This document shows positions 1-10,670 of a stretch of 64,000 bases of DNA, piece by piece. How positions within the stretch are numbered: the first letter of the stretch is position 1; every line of letters starts with the position of its first letter. The DNA is taken from positions 310,001-374,000 of the forward strand of contig NZ_OZ060383.1 of assembly GCF_964059015.1 (NCBI RefSeq), in the 5' to 3' direction. The position numbers were made by a program, and so were the translations under genes. The DNA comes from Buchnera aphidicola (Hyalopterus amygdali). Lineage in GTDB: Bacteria; Pseudomonadota; Gammaproteobacteria; Enterobacterales; Enterobacteriaceae. Under the pieces are notes generated by a model. The model saw only the letters and a list, made by a program, of their open reading frames with translations, had not been told where the DNA came from and searched no databases.

Positions 1-320
1 GAGGTGTAAACTTTATTGCTTGTCCTACTTGCTCAAGACAAGAATTTGATGTTATTAGTGTAGTAAATCAATTAGAAAAAAATTTGGAAGATCTTTCCAC
101 TCCTATGGATGTTTCTATAATTGGCTGTCTTGTTAATGGAATAGGTGAAGCTAAAGTATCAACTTTAGGAGTTGTTGGAGGATCTAAAAAAAGTGCATAT
201 TATAAAGATGGTATACGCCAAAAAAACAAATTAAAAAACGAAAAAATAGTTAAAGATCTTGAAATTCAAATTCGAAAAAAAGCAAAAATTTTAGAAAAAT
301 TGCAGAAAAATAAAATTTAA
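1..320 (+). CDS. ispG: 4-hydroxy-3-methylbut-2-en-1-yl diphosphate synthase (flavodoxin), C-terminal part
   Basis: This is the 3' end of ispG (gcpE); the reading frame is open from nucleotide 3 and the 5' part lies outside the window. IspG reduces the cyclic MEP-pathway intermediate MEcPP to HMBPP and uses a 4Fe-4S cluster fed by flavodoxin. The visible part carries the CPTC pair and the later IIGC cysteine, which match the three cluster ligands of E. coli IspG, and the NGxGEA segment containing the catalytic glutamate. Here it reads NGIGEA, where E. coli has NGPGEA. An in-frame TTG at 84 is not a start, because homology begins before it. hisS follows 42 bp downstream as in E. coli. Confidence 0.95.
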   Translation, partial: GVNFIACPTCSRQEFDVISVVNQLEKNLEDLSTPMDVSIIGCLVNGIGEAKVSTLGVVGGSKKSAYYKDGIRQKNKLKNEKIVKDLEIQIRKKAKILEKLQKNKI

Positions 321-362
321 TCGCGTTATTGATACTATTAAAAAATATAATAAGAGAAAATA

Positions 363-1634
363 GTGGATAAAAAAATTAGTTCAGTAAGAGGAATGCATGA
401 CTATCTTCCTGAAGAATTAAAACTTTGGACAAAAGTGGAAAATATTTTAAAAGAAATATTAAACAGTTATTGTTATGAAGAAATTAGGTTACCTATATTA
501 GAAAAAACTAACATTTTCAAAAGGGCTATTGGAAATGTTACCGATGTAGTACAAAAAGAAATGTATTCCTTTAATGATCGAAAGGGCAATAGTCTAACTT
601 TACGTCCTGAGGGTACCGTAGGTTGTGTACGTGCTATTATAGAAAATAATTTATTTCGTAAAAAAAAACAAAAATTTTGGTATTTAGGTCCTATGTTTCG
701 TTACGAAAGACCGCAAAAAGGGAGACATCGTCAATTTTATCAATTAGGAGTTGAAGTATTTGGTTTAAAAAGCGAAAATATTGATTTGGAAATAATATTA
801 TTAATAAATCGTATATGGAAAAATTTGGGTATTCACCTTCATGTAAAATTAGAAATTAATTCAATTGGTTCAAGATCCGATCGTCTTGAATATCAAAAAA
901 GTTTACTTTTTTTTCTCGAAAAAAATAAAAAATTTTTAGATGAGGATTCTAAAAAACGTTTATATACTAATCCATTTCGAATTTTAGATTCAAAAAATCC
1001 GAATTTACAAAAAATATTAAAAAATGCTCCATTATTAAATAATTATATCAATTGTTCTGCAATAAATCATTTTAATAATCTTTGCAATATGATGAATTTA
1101 TATGGAATTAAATATGTACATAATACTAATTTAGTACGAGGATTAGATTATTATAATAATACTGTATTTGAATGGAAAACAAATCAAATAGGAACACAAA
1201 ATACTATTTGCGCTGGTGGGAGATATGATAGTTTAGTTGAAGAATTAGGTGGTAATAAAACCTCTGCAATCGGATTTGCTATAGGTATCGAACGTTTAAT
1301 TTTATTAATAAAATCATTAAAAATTATGTCTTCTAAGGAAAGAGAAATTGATGTTTATATTATATTTATAGGAGAATCAAGCAAAATTCAAGCAATAAAA
1401 TTGTCAGAAGATATAAGAAGCATATATCCCAAATTAAGAGTATTTGTAAATTTTATATCTTGTAATCTTTCAAAGAAATTTAAACACGCTGTAGAATCTC
1501 TAGCTAAAATTGCTATATTAATAGGTACAGATGAAATTAAAAAAAGTTGTTTTTTGTTAAAAGATTTAAAAAATAAACAAGAGTATTTTTTAAAAAAAAA
1601 TGAATTAATATTAAAAATTAAACAATTTTTTTAA
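363..1634 (+). CDS. hisS: Histidyl-tRNA synthetase
   Basis: HisRS is a class II aminoacyl-tRNA synthetase that charges tRNA-His in the cytoplasm. The 423-residue product is almost the length of E. coli HisS (424). Class II motif 2 is seen at about residues 112-125 ([14 protein letters not shown]). The histidine-binding segment [13 protein letters not shown] lies near residue 260 and AGGRYDSL follows, then a C-terminal anticodon-binding domain. The start is GTG; translation from it aligns with the E. coli N-terminus ([11 protein letters not shown]). An A9 tract at 1592-1600 stays in frame. It follows ispG closely and is probably cotranscribed with it. Confidence 0.97.
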   Translation: MDKKISSVRGMHDYLPEELKLWTKVENILKEILNSYCYEEIRLPILEKTNIFKRAIGNVTDVVQKEMYSFNDRKGNSLTLRPEGTVGCVRAIIENNLFRKKKQKFWYLGPMFRYERPQKGRHRQFYQLGVEVFGLKSENIDLEIILLINRIWKNLGIHLHVKLEINSIGSRSDRLEYQKSLLFFLEKNKKFLDEDSKKRLYTNPFRILDSKNPNLQKILKNAPLLNNYINCSAINHFNNLCNMMNLYGIKYVHNTNLVRGLDYYNNTVFEWKTNQIGTQNTICAGGRYDSLVEELGGNKTSAIGFAIGIERLILLIKSLKIMSSKEREIDVYIIFIGESSKIQAIKLSEDIRSIYPKLRVFVNFISCNLSKKFKHAVESLAKIAILIGTDEIKKSCFLLKDLKNKQEYFLKKNELILKIKQFF

Positions 1635-1712
1635 TAAATAGTTTTAATAATAAATTTATTTCACACAATTTTATCAAATTTGATTACATCTTCTTTTAAA
1701 TTATAGGAAAAT

Positions 1713-2966
1713 ATGTTTAATAAAAAAATAGAATTTGCACAATATGATCCAGAATTATCAGAAGCAATTAATCAAGAAAAAAAAAGACAAGAAAATCATA
1801 TAGAATTAATTGCATCAGAAAATTATACTAGCAAATACGTTATGTATGCCCAAGGCTCTCAATTAACAAATAAATATGCAGAAGGTTATCCCGGAAAGCG
1901 TTATTATGGTGGTTGTGAATACGTAGATTTAGTAGAACAATTAGCTATAAATCGAGCAAAAGAACTTTTTAATGCTGATTATGCTAATGTCCAACCGCAT
2001 TCAGGATCTCAAGCAAATTTTGCTGTTTATACAGCATTACTAAACCCTGGTGATACAATATTAGGAATGAAATTATCTCATGGAGGACATTTAACACATG
2101 GTTCTTCTGTAAATTTTTCAGGAAAAATATACAATGTAATTGCTTATGGCGTAGATAAAAATGGCGAAATTGATTATCAAGAAATATCAAACTTAGCAAA
2201 AAAGTATCAACCTAAGATGATTATTGGTGGTTTTTCAGCATATTCTGGTATTTGCAACTGGTCAAAAATGAGAGATATTGCTGATGAAATTAATGCTTAT
2301 TTCGTAGTTGATATGGCACATATTGCTGGTTTAATAGCTACTAACCTTTATCCTAGTCCAATAAATTATGCACATGTTGTAACAAGTACAACACATAAAA
2401 CTTTAGCAGGCCCACGTGGTGGATTAATTCTTGCAAAGAATGGAACTGATACCTTGTATAAAAAAATCAATTTATCTGTTTTTCCAGGTACACAAGGTGG
2501 GCCGCTTATGCATATTATTGCAGCCAAAGCTATTGCTTTTAAAGAAGCTTTAGAGCCAAGTTTTAAAATATATCAAAAACAAGTAATTAAAAATGCTCAA
2601 ACTATGGTGAGATATTTTTTAAAAAAAGACTATCAGATTGTATCTGGAAATACTTTCAATCATTTATTTTTAATAAATTTAGCAAATAAGGGAATAACAG
2701 GGCAAGAAGCAGATATAGCATTAGGAAAATGTAATATCACTGTTAATAAAAACACTATACCAAATGATCTAAGAAGCCCATTTATTACTTCTGGGATTCG
2801 TATTGGAACACCTGCTGTTACAAAAAGGGGGTTTAAAGAAAATGAAGTATTACAAGTAACTGAATGGATAATTACTATTTTAAATAATATAAAAAATAAA
2901 AATAACCTTCTTCAAATAAAAAAAGAAGTGCTGGATCTTTGCTTTAAATATCCTGTTTATATTTAA
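1713..2966 (+). CDS. glyA: Serine hydroxymethyltransferase
   Basis: GlyA is a PLP enzyme that converts serine and tetrahydrofolate to glycine and methylene-THF, the main source of one-carbon units. The 417-residue length equals that of E. coli GlyA. The PLP lysine lies in [13 protein letters not shown] near residue 229, and the N-terminal [11 protein letters not shown] substrate segment is intact. An AGGAAAAT-type ribosome site precedes the ATG. It runs toward bioD on the other strand, with an inverted repeat between them. serC, further along in this window, supplies the serine branch that feeds this enzyme. Confidence 0.97.
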   Translation: MFNKKIEFAQYDPELSEAINQEKKRQENHIELIASENYTSKYVMYAQGSQLTNKYAEGYPGKRYYGGCEYVDLVEQLAINRAKELFNADYANVQPHSGSQANFAVYTALLNPGDTILGMKLSHGGHLTHGSSVNFSGKIYNVIAYGVDKNGEIDYQEISNLAKKYQPKMIIGGFSAYSGICNWSKMRDIADEINAYFVVDMAHIAGLIATNLYPSPINYAHVVTSTTHKTLAGPRGGLILAKNGTDTLYKKINLSVFPGTQGGPLMHIIAAKAIAFKEALEPSFKIYQKQVIKNAQTMVRYFLKKDYQIVSGNTFNHLFLINLANKGITGQEADIALGKCNITVNKNTIPNDLRSPFITSGIRIGTPAVTKRGFKENEVLQVTEWIITILNNIKNKNNLLQIKKEVLDLCFKYPVYI

Positions 2967-2980
2967 AATAAGGTATTTTA

Positions 2981-3007
2981 ATTATATCCATCTTTGTTAG
3001 ATATAAT
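2981..3007. terminator. Inverted repeat between convergent glyA and bioD
   Basis: ATTATATC (2981-2988) pairs with GATATAAT (3000-3007) around an 11-nt loop, in the 92-bp gap between the convergent glyA and bioD genes. The position suits a bidirectional terminator, but the stem is all but A+T and there is no clean T tract, so this is tentative. Confidence 0.35.
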
Positions 3008-3058
3008 ATTAATTTTTATTTAAATAAATTTTCATAAGATTAATTATTTATCTTTCTT

Positions 3059-3763
3059 TCATTCAAGAAACTGAATTTTTATTTTTTTAATATTCACTTT
3101 ATTTTTATTTTTTAAATAAGGAATTGTTCCTAATAATGGTGACTTAATATAACTTAACAAAGTTTGGATATAATATGGGGTATATTTATTTGGTGGTAAT
3201 ATATTATTAGCAATCCATCCTAAGCATATTAATTTTTCTGAAAGAATTGCTTTTTCGGTTAAAATAGCATGATTTATACATCCCATTTTTATTCCAACTA
3301 CAAAAATAATTTCTAATTTTTCTTCTTTTATCCAATCTGAAAACAATACTGTTTCAGATAAAGGTGTATACCAACCACCAGCTCCTTCTATTAAAATCCA
3401 ATTAGATTTTTGAGAAAGATTTTGTAATCCTAAAGATAAATCTTTTTTTTGTATAGTTTTCTTTTTAATTGAACTGATTATGTGAGGAGGAACATTTTCA
3501 GAAAATAAAATAGGATTAACCTCTTTAATATCTAACGTGATAGAGCTATTCTTTTGTAAAATCAAAGCATCTTGATTGATAAATTGATATTCTTTATTTT
3601 CCTTTTTAAAATTTATAATTTTTTCTTGTTTTATTCCAGAAGATATAGGTTTATATCCTGCTGTTTTATATCCTAGTTTATTTGCTTTTTTTAATAAAAT
3701 ACTGCTGACAACAGTTTTTCCTACATTAGTGTCGGTACCGGTAATAAATATTTTTTTTATCAT
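3059..3763 (-). CDS. bioD: ATP-dependent dethiobiotin synthetase
   Basis: BioD closes the ureido ring of dethiobiotin from DAPA, CO2 and ATP, the penultimate step of biotin synthesis. The P-loop GTDTNVGKT is at residues 9-17, and a second ATPase/DAPA-binding segment, EGAGGWYTPL, lies mid-protein. The 234 residues are slightly longer than E. coli BioD (225). It lies 182 bp downstream of bioB on the same strand; in E. coli bioF and bioC occupy that interval, and no trace of either is visible here. Confidence 0.95.
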   Translation of the reverse strand: MIKKIFITGTDTNVGKTVVSSILLKKANKLGYKTAGYKPISSGIKQEKIINFKKENKEYQFINQDALILQKNSSITLDIKEVNPILFSENVPPHIISSIKKKTIQKKDLSLGLQNLSQKSNWILIEGAGGWYTPLSETVLFSDWIKEEKLEIIFVVGIKMGCINHAILTEKAILSEKLICLGWIANNILPPNKYTPYYIQTLLSYIKSPLLGTIPYLKNKNKVNIKKIKIQFLE

Positions 3764-3945
3764 AGTATCTTTAATTTATATCAAATTGAGAAAAATATTT
3801 TATTTTTTTTATAGTTAAGTATTAAATATTTTGCAAAAAAATTTTATATTGGGTAACTCAACACAATTTATTCTATGTATTTCATTCATAAATACAAGAA
3901 TATAATAGGTTGGTTACTCAAATTAAAAATATTTTTTTTAATCAA

Positions 3946-4974
3946 TTACAATGCTGCATTGTAGTACTGTTTTTTATTTAATTTTGAGGTATTTAAATTA
4001 TTATTTTTTATTTTTTCTGCATCAATATTTTGTATTTTATAATCAGGATACAAATTTAATTTTTTAAAAAGATTTTGATCTTTTTCTTCACTTGGATTAC
4101 CTGCAGTTAATAATTTACATCCATAAAAAATAGAATTTGCTCCAGCCATAAAACACAATGCTTGAGTTTGTTCATTCATATTTTCACGTCCAGCTGAAAG
4201 TCTAATGTAAGATTGTGGCATCATAATTCTTGTAGCAGCAATAACTCTAATAAATTCGAATGAATCTATATCTTCGGTATTTTCCATTGGTGTCCCCGGT
4301 ATTTTAACTAACATATTAATTGGAACACTCTCTGGTTGAATAGATAAATTAGATAATGTCATTAAAAGCTCTATTCGATCCTGTATTTTTTCTCCAAGAC
4401 CCATAATTCCACCCGAACAAATTTTCATACCAGAATTTCGTACTTTTTTTAGAGTATTTAAGCGTTCTTCATATGTTCTAGTTGTGATAATGCTACTATA
4501 AAAATTTGAAGATGTATCTAAGTTATGGTTATAAAAATCCAAACCCGCTCCAGCTAATCTTTTTGCCTGAAAATTATTTAAAGTTCCTAAAGTCATACAA
4601 GTTTCCAATCCTATTTTTTTTACTTCTTTAATAATCTTCTCTAAATATGGCATATCTTTTTCTTTGGGATTTTTCCATGCTGCACCCATACAGAATCGAG
4701 TTGAACCTAAAGATTTAGCTTTTTTTGCAGCTTTTAAAATCTGATCTATTTTTAATAAGGGCTCTTTTTTTAAACCTGTTTTATATCTAGAACTTTGTGG
4801 GCAATATTTACAATCTTCTGGACATGCACCAGTTTTAATTGATAGCAATGTACTAATCTGTATTTTATTAGGATTAAAATATTTTCTGTGTTTTTTTTGA
4901 GCTTCAAATAAAAGATCAAAAAAGGGTTTTTTAAAAAGTTTTTGTGTATCTTCTAGATTCCATTTTTGATTCAT
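3946..4974 (-). CDS. bioB: Biotin synthase (radical SAM)
   Basis: BioB inserts sulfur into dethiobiotin to make biotin. The radical-SAM CxxxCxxC motif is at C51, C55 and C58 ([10 protein letters not shown]). The [2Fe-2S] ligands of E. coli BioB have visible counterparts: FCMGAAW near C95, LETCMTLGT near C126, KICSGGIMG near C186 and the arginine in RLSAGREN. Length is 342, against 346 in E. coli. It is divergent from bioA across 76 bp, as in E. coli, but I cannot find the long dyad of the E. coli BirA operator in that spacer, so repression by biotin may be lost. Known electron donor: flavodoxin (fldA, this window). Confidence 0.97.
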   Translation of the reverse strand: MNQKWNLEDTQKLFKKPFFDLLFEAQKKHRKYFNPNKIQISTLLSIKTGACPEDCKYCPQSSRYKTGLKKEPLLKIDQILKAAKKAKSLGSTRFCMGAAWKNPKEKDMPYLEKIIKEVKKIGLETCMTLGTLNNFQAKRLAGAGLDFYNHNLDTSSNFYSSIITTRTYEERLNTLKKVRNSGMKICSGGIMGLGEKIQDRIELLMTLSNLSIQPESVPINMLVKIPGTPMENTEDIDSFEFIRVIAATRIMMPQSYIRLSAGRENMNEQTQALCFMAGANSIFYGCKLLTAGNPSEEKDQNLFKKLNLYPDYKIQNIDAEKIKNNNLNTSKLNKKQYYNAAL

Positions 4975-5050
4975 ATAAACTCCAAAAAAATATGATTTTG
5001 TTTCATTAAAAGTTTATAATAACTTATTTAATATTTTTTATATATAAATT

Positions 5051-6340
5051 ATGATAAGTCAATCCGATATATTATTTGATTATAAACATATTTGGCATCC
5101 ATATTCTTCTATAGTTAATCCTCTTCCATGTTATTCTATAATATCAGCTAAGGGCGTTTATTTAAAATTAAAAAATGGAAAAAAAATAATAGATGGAATG
5201 TCTTCATGGTGGTCTACTATACATGGTTATAATCATCCTATATTAAACAAATCTTTAAAAAAACAAATTAGGAAAATGTCTCATGTGATGTTTGGAGGTA
5301 TTACACATCCTTCTGCTATTCTGCTTTGTAGAAAATTAATAAAATTAACTCCAAAAAAATTAGATTGTGTATTTCTTTCAGATTCTGGTTCAGTATCAAT
5401 TGAAGTTGCAATAAAGATGTTAATACAATATTGGGAATCATTAGGACAAAAACGAACCAAAATTTTAACTATCAAAAATGGTTATCATGGTGATACTTTT
5501 GCTGCTATGTCTATTTCTGATCCTAATAATTCTATGCATGAAATATATAATAAATTTTTACCGAAAAATTTATTTGCAGATGCCCCTACTTCTTCTTTTC
5601 ATAAAGAATGGAATCCCTTTGACATAGAGTCTTTCAGAAAGATAATAAAAGAAAATTCTTTAAAAATAGCTGGTGTTGTATTAGAACCTATCGTACAGGG
5701 AGTTGGTGGAATGAATTTTTATCACCCTATGTATTTAAAAAATGTGAAAAAATTATGTCAAAATTATTCTATCCCATTAGTTTTTGATGAAATTGCTACT
5801 GGTTTTGGCCGAACCGGAAAATTATTTGCTTTCCAACATGCTGATGTTGTACCAGATATATTATGCATAGGAAAAGCGATGACAGGTGGGACTATTACAT
5901 TAGCTGCTACTTTAGCTTCACGAAATATTGCAGATGCAATTAGTACAAGCAGTAGAAAGTGTTTTATGCATGGACCTACTTATATGGCCAATCCGTTAGC
6001 CTGTGCTGCAGCTAATGCTAATATAAAAATTTTAGAAAAAAATGAATGGCAAAAACAAATTAGTAGTATTGAAAAACAACTTCACGAAAATTTATTACCA
6101 TTAATTCATCATGAAAGGGTAATAGACGTTCGTATATTAGGTGCTATTGGTGTAGTAGAATGTAGGCATTTTGTTAATATGCCGCTCATACAAAGTTTTT
6201 TTGTTAAGAATGGTGTTTGGATCCGCCCTTTTAGAAAAATAATTTATATTGTGCCACCATATATCATCAATTCAGATGAAATAAAAAAACTAATTAATGC
6301 TATTAAAAAAGCTTTAGATAATGATGTATTTTTTATGTAA
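5051..6340 (+). CDS. bioA: Adenosylmethionine-8-amino-7-oxononanoate aminotransferase
   Basis: BioA transfers the amino group of S-adenosylmethionine to KAPA, giving DAPA, which BioD then uses. The 429-residue length matches E. coli BioA. Typical class III aminotransferase segments are present: the N-terminal IWHPYSS, SSWWSTIHGYNHP, GYHGDTFAAMS, the PLP-ring aspartate in VFDEIATGFGRTG, and the lysine in CIGKAMTGG near residue 274. It is the first gene to the right of the divergent bio promoter region. pgl ends 8 bp beyond its stop on the other strand, with no room for a separate terminator. Confidence 0.97.
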   Translation: MISQSDILFDYKHIWHPYSSIVNPLPCYSIISAKGVYLKLKNGKKIIDGMSSWWSTIHGYNHPILNKSLKKQIRKMSHVMFGGITHPSAILLCRKLIKLTPKKLDCVFLSDSGSVSIEVAIKMLIQYWESLGQKRTKILTIKNGYHGDTFAAMSISDPNNSMHEIYNKFLPKNLFADAPTSSFHKEWNPFDIESFRKIIKENSLKIAGVVLEPIVQGVGGMNFYHPMYLKNVKKLCQNYSIPLVFDEIATGFGRTGKLFAFQHADVVPDILCIGKAMTGGTITLAATLASRNIADAISTSSRKCFMHGPTYMANPLACAAANANIKILEKNEWQKQISSIEKQLHENLLPLIHHERVIDVRILGAIGVVECRHFVNMPLIQSFFVKNGVWIRPFRKIIYIVPPYIINSDEIKKLINAIKKALDNDVFFM

Positions 6341-6348
6341 AAAAACTA

Positions 6349-7362
6349 TTATTTACTAATTTTAATTAAAAATGGAGTTATCCATAAAGGTCCTAAACCA
6401 GTTAAATATTGATTTATTTTTTTTAATTCGCCTGTTTTTTTACATATTTTATATATACTTAATTTATTAGATTTTTGACCAGTTACTATTAAATACTTAT
6501 TATTTAAATCTATACAAAATGAACGCGGTTGTTCTTCTGTATTATATTCTTTAATAAAAATTAAGGTATTATTATGTTTGTGAATATGAAACAATGAAAT
6601 AGTATTAAGATGTCTGTCAGATGCATATAAAAATTTACCACAGGAAGTTACATGAATATCTGCAGACCAATATTGTCTTTCAAGATTCTGAATTGATAAT
6701 TTAATATTTTGTATATTTTTTACTTTTAATATAATATTTTCTTGGCATATTTTCCATACATCAATTGTACCGTTGAGTTCATTAATAGTATAAGCAAAAT
6801 TTTCATTAGTATCAAATGTAATGTGACGTGGTCCAGATTGACTTTTACTTGAAATAAATTTTTGTTCAGTACTTTTTAATATCCCAAAATCTGTTAAATA
6901 GTATAAATAAATACGATTGTTTTTTAATGAAGTAACAAATAAAATTTTGTATTTTTTATTAAATTGAGATGCATGACAGCCCTGAATATTATGAATAATT
7001 TGTATTGGATTTTTAGGTATGCCATTTTTGTTTAATGGACTTACACTAATACAATTAGAATGATATGAACTACAAAATAAAAAATTTTTTTCGGTGTTAA
7101 AAGAAATATGATTAGGACTCCCAGGAATCATACTTTCTCCCTTCTTTTTAAGTAAACCATTGTTATCTATAAGATAAGTAATAATACGATTATTAGGACG
7201 TACTCCAGCATATAATAAATTTTTATCTTTTATTATGGCAATCGGTTGAACGTGACCCATTGTTTCTATTTTTTGTATTAATTCCATATTTCCATCTTCA
7301 TATAAATTCCATGCTTCTATATTTTTACTTTCTGAATTAGAAATATAAATTATTTGTTTCAT
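6349..7362 (-). CDS. pgl: 6-phosphogluconolactonase (YbhE family)
   Basis: Pgl hydrolyses 6-phosphogluconolactone, the product of Zwf (also in this window), in the oxidative pentose phosphate pathway. It is the seven-bladed beta-propeller type: 337 residues, against 331 in E. coli, with the conserved segments PGSPNHISF, QGCHASQFN, GPRHITFD, YWSADIHVT and GLGPLWI. The neighbour bioA matches the E. coli map position. A PurR- or stress-type control site is not visible in the AT-rich leader. Confidence 0.95.
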   Translation of the reverse strand: MKQIIYISNSESKNIEAWNLYEDGNMELIQKIETMGHVQPIAIIKDKNLLYAGVRPNNRIITYLIDNNGLLKKKGESMIPGSPNHISFNTEKNFLFCSSYHSNCISVSPLNKNGIPKNPIQIIHNIQGCHASQFNKKYKILFVTSLKNNRIYLYYLTDFGILKSTEQKFISSKSQSGPRHITFDTNENFAYTINELNGTIDVWKICQENIILKVKNIQNIKLSIQNLERQYWSADIHVTSCGKFLYASDRHLNTISLFHIHKHNNTLIFIKEYNTEEQPRSFCIDLNNKYLIVTGQKSNKLSIYKICKKTGELKKINQYLTGLGPLWITPFLIKISK

Positions 7363-7472
7363 ATAATTTCCTCAAATATTTTTTAATAAAAATTTAAAAA
7401 ATGTACTTTATATAATTTTTTTTAAAGAGATTGTTAAAAATGGTGTTCATTTATTTTAAAATATTATATTTT

Positions 7473-9539
7473 TTAAATAATTTTTATATTTAAATTAATT
7501 AATAAATTCTTAATCCATTTAAGGCGTGTGTTATTTTCATCAAATTGATGAAAAAATTTTATTTTTTTTGAATTTTCCATTTTCCAAAGATTAGGTTCTT
7601 TTTTAAATAAATTTAATAAATATTCTGTATTAATAGAATTACATGAATTAAATTCTATAATTCCCATTTTTTTATTCGATTTAATTCGCGAAATACCTAT
7701 TTTTTTTGCTAATAATCTAATTTTAGAAATTAAAATTAGATTTTTTGTAAAAATAGGCAATTTTCCAAATTGATTAACTAGATTAAATTGAATTTTTTCT
7801 ATTTCTCTTTTAGTTTTAGCATTCGCAATTTTTTTATAAAAAAATAATCTTGTATTTACATCGAAAATATAACTTGAAGGTATTAAAGAAGGAACATGTA
7901 ATTCGATATTTATATTTTTCACTAATTCATCTAATAAATCTTTTTTTTCGCCCTTTTTGATTATTCTAATTGCTTTTTTTAATAATTTTATATATAAATA
8001 AAAACCAATATTTTGTATATGACCGCTTTGTTCTCTGCCTAATATTTCACCTACTCCTCTAATTTCTAAATCTTCATTAGATAAAGTAAAACCACCTCCA
8101 AAATTATTTGTTGATGAAATTGCATCTAATCTCTTTTTTGCCTCTAAGGTCATTTTTTTTAAGTTATTAACTAATAAAAGAGCATATGCTTGATGATTCG
8201 ACCTTCCAATTCTCCCCCTAAGTTGATGTAATTGAGATAAACCAAAATGATCTGCATTTTCAATAATAATTGTATTTGCTTTTGGTATATCAATACCACT
8301 TTCAATAATTGTTGTACAAACTAAAACATTAAAATAATAACTTTGAAATTCATACATAATTTTTTTTAAATCAATATTATGCATTTTTCCATGTCCTACT
8401 TTAATAATTGCTTCGGGAATTAAATTTGACAAATTCCTTGCTATATTGTCAATATTATTGACTTTATTATAAATATAATATACTTGTCCACCTCGATTAA
8501 TTTCTCGTAAAATAACCTTTTTAACTAAAATAGGATTATATTCTTCTATAAATGTTTTTATTTGCAATCTTTCTTTTGGTGGTTCAGAAATAATAGAAAA
8601 ATCTTTAATACCAGTCATCGCCATATGTAAAGTGCGAGGTATCGGCGTAGCTGTTAAAGTTAATATGTCAATATGAGGATAGATTTGTTTTATAATTTCC
8701 TTATGATTTACTCCAAATCGATGTTCTTCATCAATAATTAATAGACCAATATCATACCAATTTATTTTTTTAAATAGAATTTTATGTGTCCCTATTAATA
8801 TATTAATATTCCCATTTTTAATGTTTTTCAAAATTTTTATTTGTTCTCTTTCACTCCTAAATCTAGATAAAATATCAATTTGAATTGGCCAGTTCTGAAA
8901 ACGTTGTTTAAAATTTTTAAAATGTTGTTGCGCCAACAAAGTTGTTGGAACTAAAACAACGACTTGTTTATGATTTAATATAGATATAAAAGCTGCTCTC
9001 ATAGCAACTTCTGTTTTTCCAAATCCTACATCTCCGCAAATTAATCTATCCATAGGAATAGATTTTTTCATGTCATTTAGTACAGATATTATTGCATTTT
9101 CTTGGTCTAAAGTCGTCTTAAATGGAAACGTTTTACAAAAATTTTGATATTCTTTTTCATTTATTTGAAATGAAAATCCGTTTTTATATATTCTTTTCGA
9201 ATAAATGTCTAATAGAATTGCTGCGTGATCATATATATTTTTATTAATTTTCGTTTTTTCTTTTTTCCATGTATCACATCCTAGTTTATGCATAGGAATA
9301 TGTTCTTGTGAAGTACTTACGTAGGGAGAAACAAGATGTAAATTAGAAACAGGTACATATAATTTATTTTCGTCTGCATATAAAATAATCAAATATTCAG
9401 ATTCGATACTAGAGGTTTCTATAGTAGTTAATCCTTGATATCGTCCTACACCATGTTCAATATGAATAATAGGGTCATTAAATTTTATATTTTCTATATA
9501 ATTCTTTTTTTTTTGAAAAGTATTTTTTTTTTCTAGCAT
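7473..9539 (-). CDS. mfd: Transcription-repair coupling factor Mfd, N-terminally truncated
   Basis: This encodes the translocase half of Mfd, the Swi2/Snf2-like motor that removes RNA polymerase stalled at lesions. About 688 residues remain, against 1148 in E. coli, beginning just before the RNAP-interacting domain (IIHIEHGVGRYQGLT). Helicase motifs are intact: Walker A GDVGFGKTEVA, Walker B IDEEHRFG, LTATPIPRT, and HQLRGRIGRSNHQAY, followed by the D7 domain. The first in-frame ATG is at 9539; the frame runs open to a TTG at 9563 and continues, one frame away, in the eroded upstream part (next entry). The lost half holds the UvrB-like, UvrA-binding module. The product may work as an RNAP translocase without repair coupling, or may be a dying gene. 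Confidence 0.85.
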   Translation of the reverse strand: MLEKKNTFQKKKNYIENIKFNDPIIHIEHGVGRYQGLTTIETSSIESEYLIILYADENKLYVPVSNLHLVSPYVSTSQEHIPMHKLGCDTWKKEKTKINKNIYDHAAILLDIYSKRIYKNGFSFQINEKEYQNFCKTFPFKTTLDQENAIISVLNDMKKSIPMDRLICGDVGFGKTEVAMRAAFISILNHKQVVVLVPTTLLAQQHFKNFKQRFQNWPIQIDILSRFRSEREQIKILKNIKNGNINILIGTHKILFKKINWYDIGLLIIDEEHRFGVNHKEIIKQIYPHIDILTLTATPIPRTLHMAMTGIKDFSIISEPPKERLQIKTFIEEYNPILVKKVILREINRGGQVYYIYNKVNNIDNIARNLSNLIPEAIIKVGHGKMHNIDLKKIMYEFQSYYFNVLVCTTIIESGIDIPKANTIIIENADHFGLSQLHQLRGRIGRSNHQAYALLLVNNLKKMTLEAKKRLDAISSTNNFGGGFTLSNEDLEIRGVGEILGREQSGHIQNIGFYLYIKLLKKAIRIIKKGEKKDLLDELVKNINIELHVPSLIPSSYIFDVNTRLFFYKKIANAKTKREIEKIQFNLVNQFGKLPIFTKNLILISKIRLLAKKIGISRIKSNKKMGIIEFNSCNSINTEYLLNLFKKEPNLWKMENSKKIKFFHQFDENNTRLKWIKNLLINLNIKII

Positions 9540-10500
9540 CAGATATTTTTTAATTGTAAGCAATGAAAATATTTTTTATAGAAATAAAAAAATTGTTTTT
9601 TACATCTATAAATTCGTCATGTAAATCTAGCATTATATAAAAATAATTAAACTTTTGATTAATATCAATAATATTTTTTACATATTTTAGATAAATTTTT
9701 TTTAATTCTAAAATTTTTAAAAAATTTTTCAAAAACGAAAAAAATTTTATTAAATTTTTTATCATAAAAACAAACAGATAATTTTTTATAATAATTAATT
9801 AATAATTTAGTATTAATATTTTATTCTAATGAAATTTTAATAGAGGAGTATTTTTTTAAATATAAACTCAACTCATTTTTTTAACTACATTTTTTTTAAT
9901 AAATTATATCTCTCTATAATTTTTTTCCAAATATTATTAGTACAGTTTTGATACCCATGTGAATAAACAATTAAAGTATTTTTAGATAAATAGGAAAATA
10001 ATGTTGATAGAAAATGTTTAAGCAAAAACAGTTGAAAATAATTAATGTTCTTTTTACAAAAAATATTTTATAAAAATATTGAATATAATTTTTTTAAAAT
10101 ATTTTTTAAGTACCTGTATTTATTAAAAATTCGTTACTAGGTATAATAAAAGCTACATTTTTTCTTTAAAATTACAATTTTTTTAAATTAAATGATTGTA
10201 CATTAATAACTTTGTTTTCTACAATATAGACTCTATATGAAAATTTTTCTCTGGTAAAATAAATATCAGGAAATACTTTTTATACTAAAATTACGCATTT
10301 TTTACTTCATTTACTTAAAGGTAACCAATTTTTTTACTTCTTTTATATTAGAATTTATAAAAACAACTATATCTAAATATTCTTCAGAAATATCAGCATA
10401 TTTAAATATAATTATTAATGAAATTGATTTGTCTAATACAAATATTTTTTATTTTCTTTTATCATATATTATTTTTTAATTAAAAATTTTATTAAATCCT
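9540..10500 (-). pseudogene. mfd: Decayed 5' portion of mfd
   Basis: This stretch has no intact gene but holds remnants of the mfd N-terminus on the minus strand. A 71-codon frame at 9550-9765 ends in YIMLDLHDEFIDVKN, which lines up with E. coli Mfd just before the RNAP-interacting domain (LMIGAAEHGFVDTVRN). It leaves frame beside an A6 run near 9573, while the downstream frame takes over. Around 10175-10245 the peptide SYRVYIVENKVINVQSF resembles the Mfd segment PYRLDFFDDEIDSLRVF. Between and beyond these are many stops and homopolymer runs. Remnant limits are approximate; the last 170 bp before lolC are simply AT-rich and should hold its promoter. Confidence 0.7.
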
Positions 10501-10670
10501 TTAAAATAGATTAAACAGACGATATGAAGACTATTTTTTTATGAAATAGAAATGAGAATAATAATTTATTCATAAATGCTTATATAGACTTTTTAAAAAA
10601 TTAAAAAATTATGTTAATATACGGTTAAAAAAATTATTAAATATACATCTTAACTATAAAGATATTATTA

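Noticed and set aside
84..320. Separate 78-residue frame with a TTG start
   Set aside because: It is the in-frame end of ispG; homology runs from nucleotide 3, before this TTG.
1984..2199. 71-codon minus-strand frame inside glyA
   Set aside because: Antisense shadow of a well-conserved gene; no family resemblance or ribosome site.
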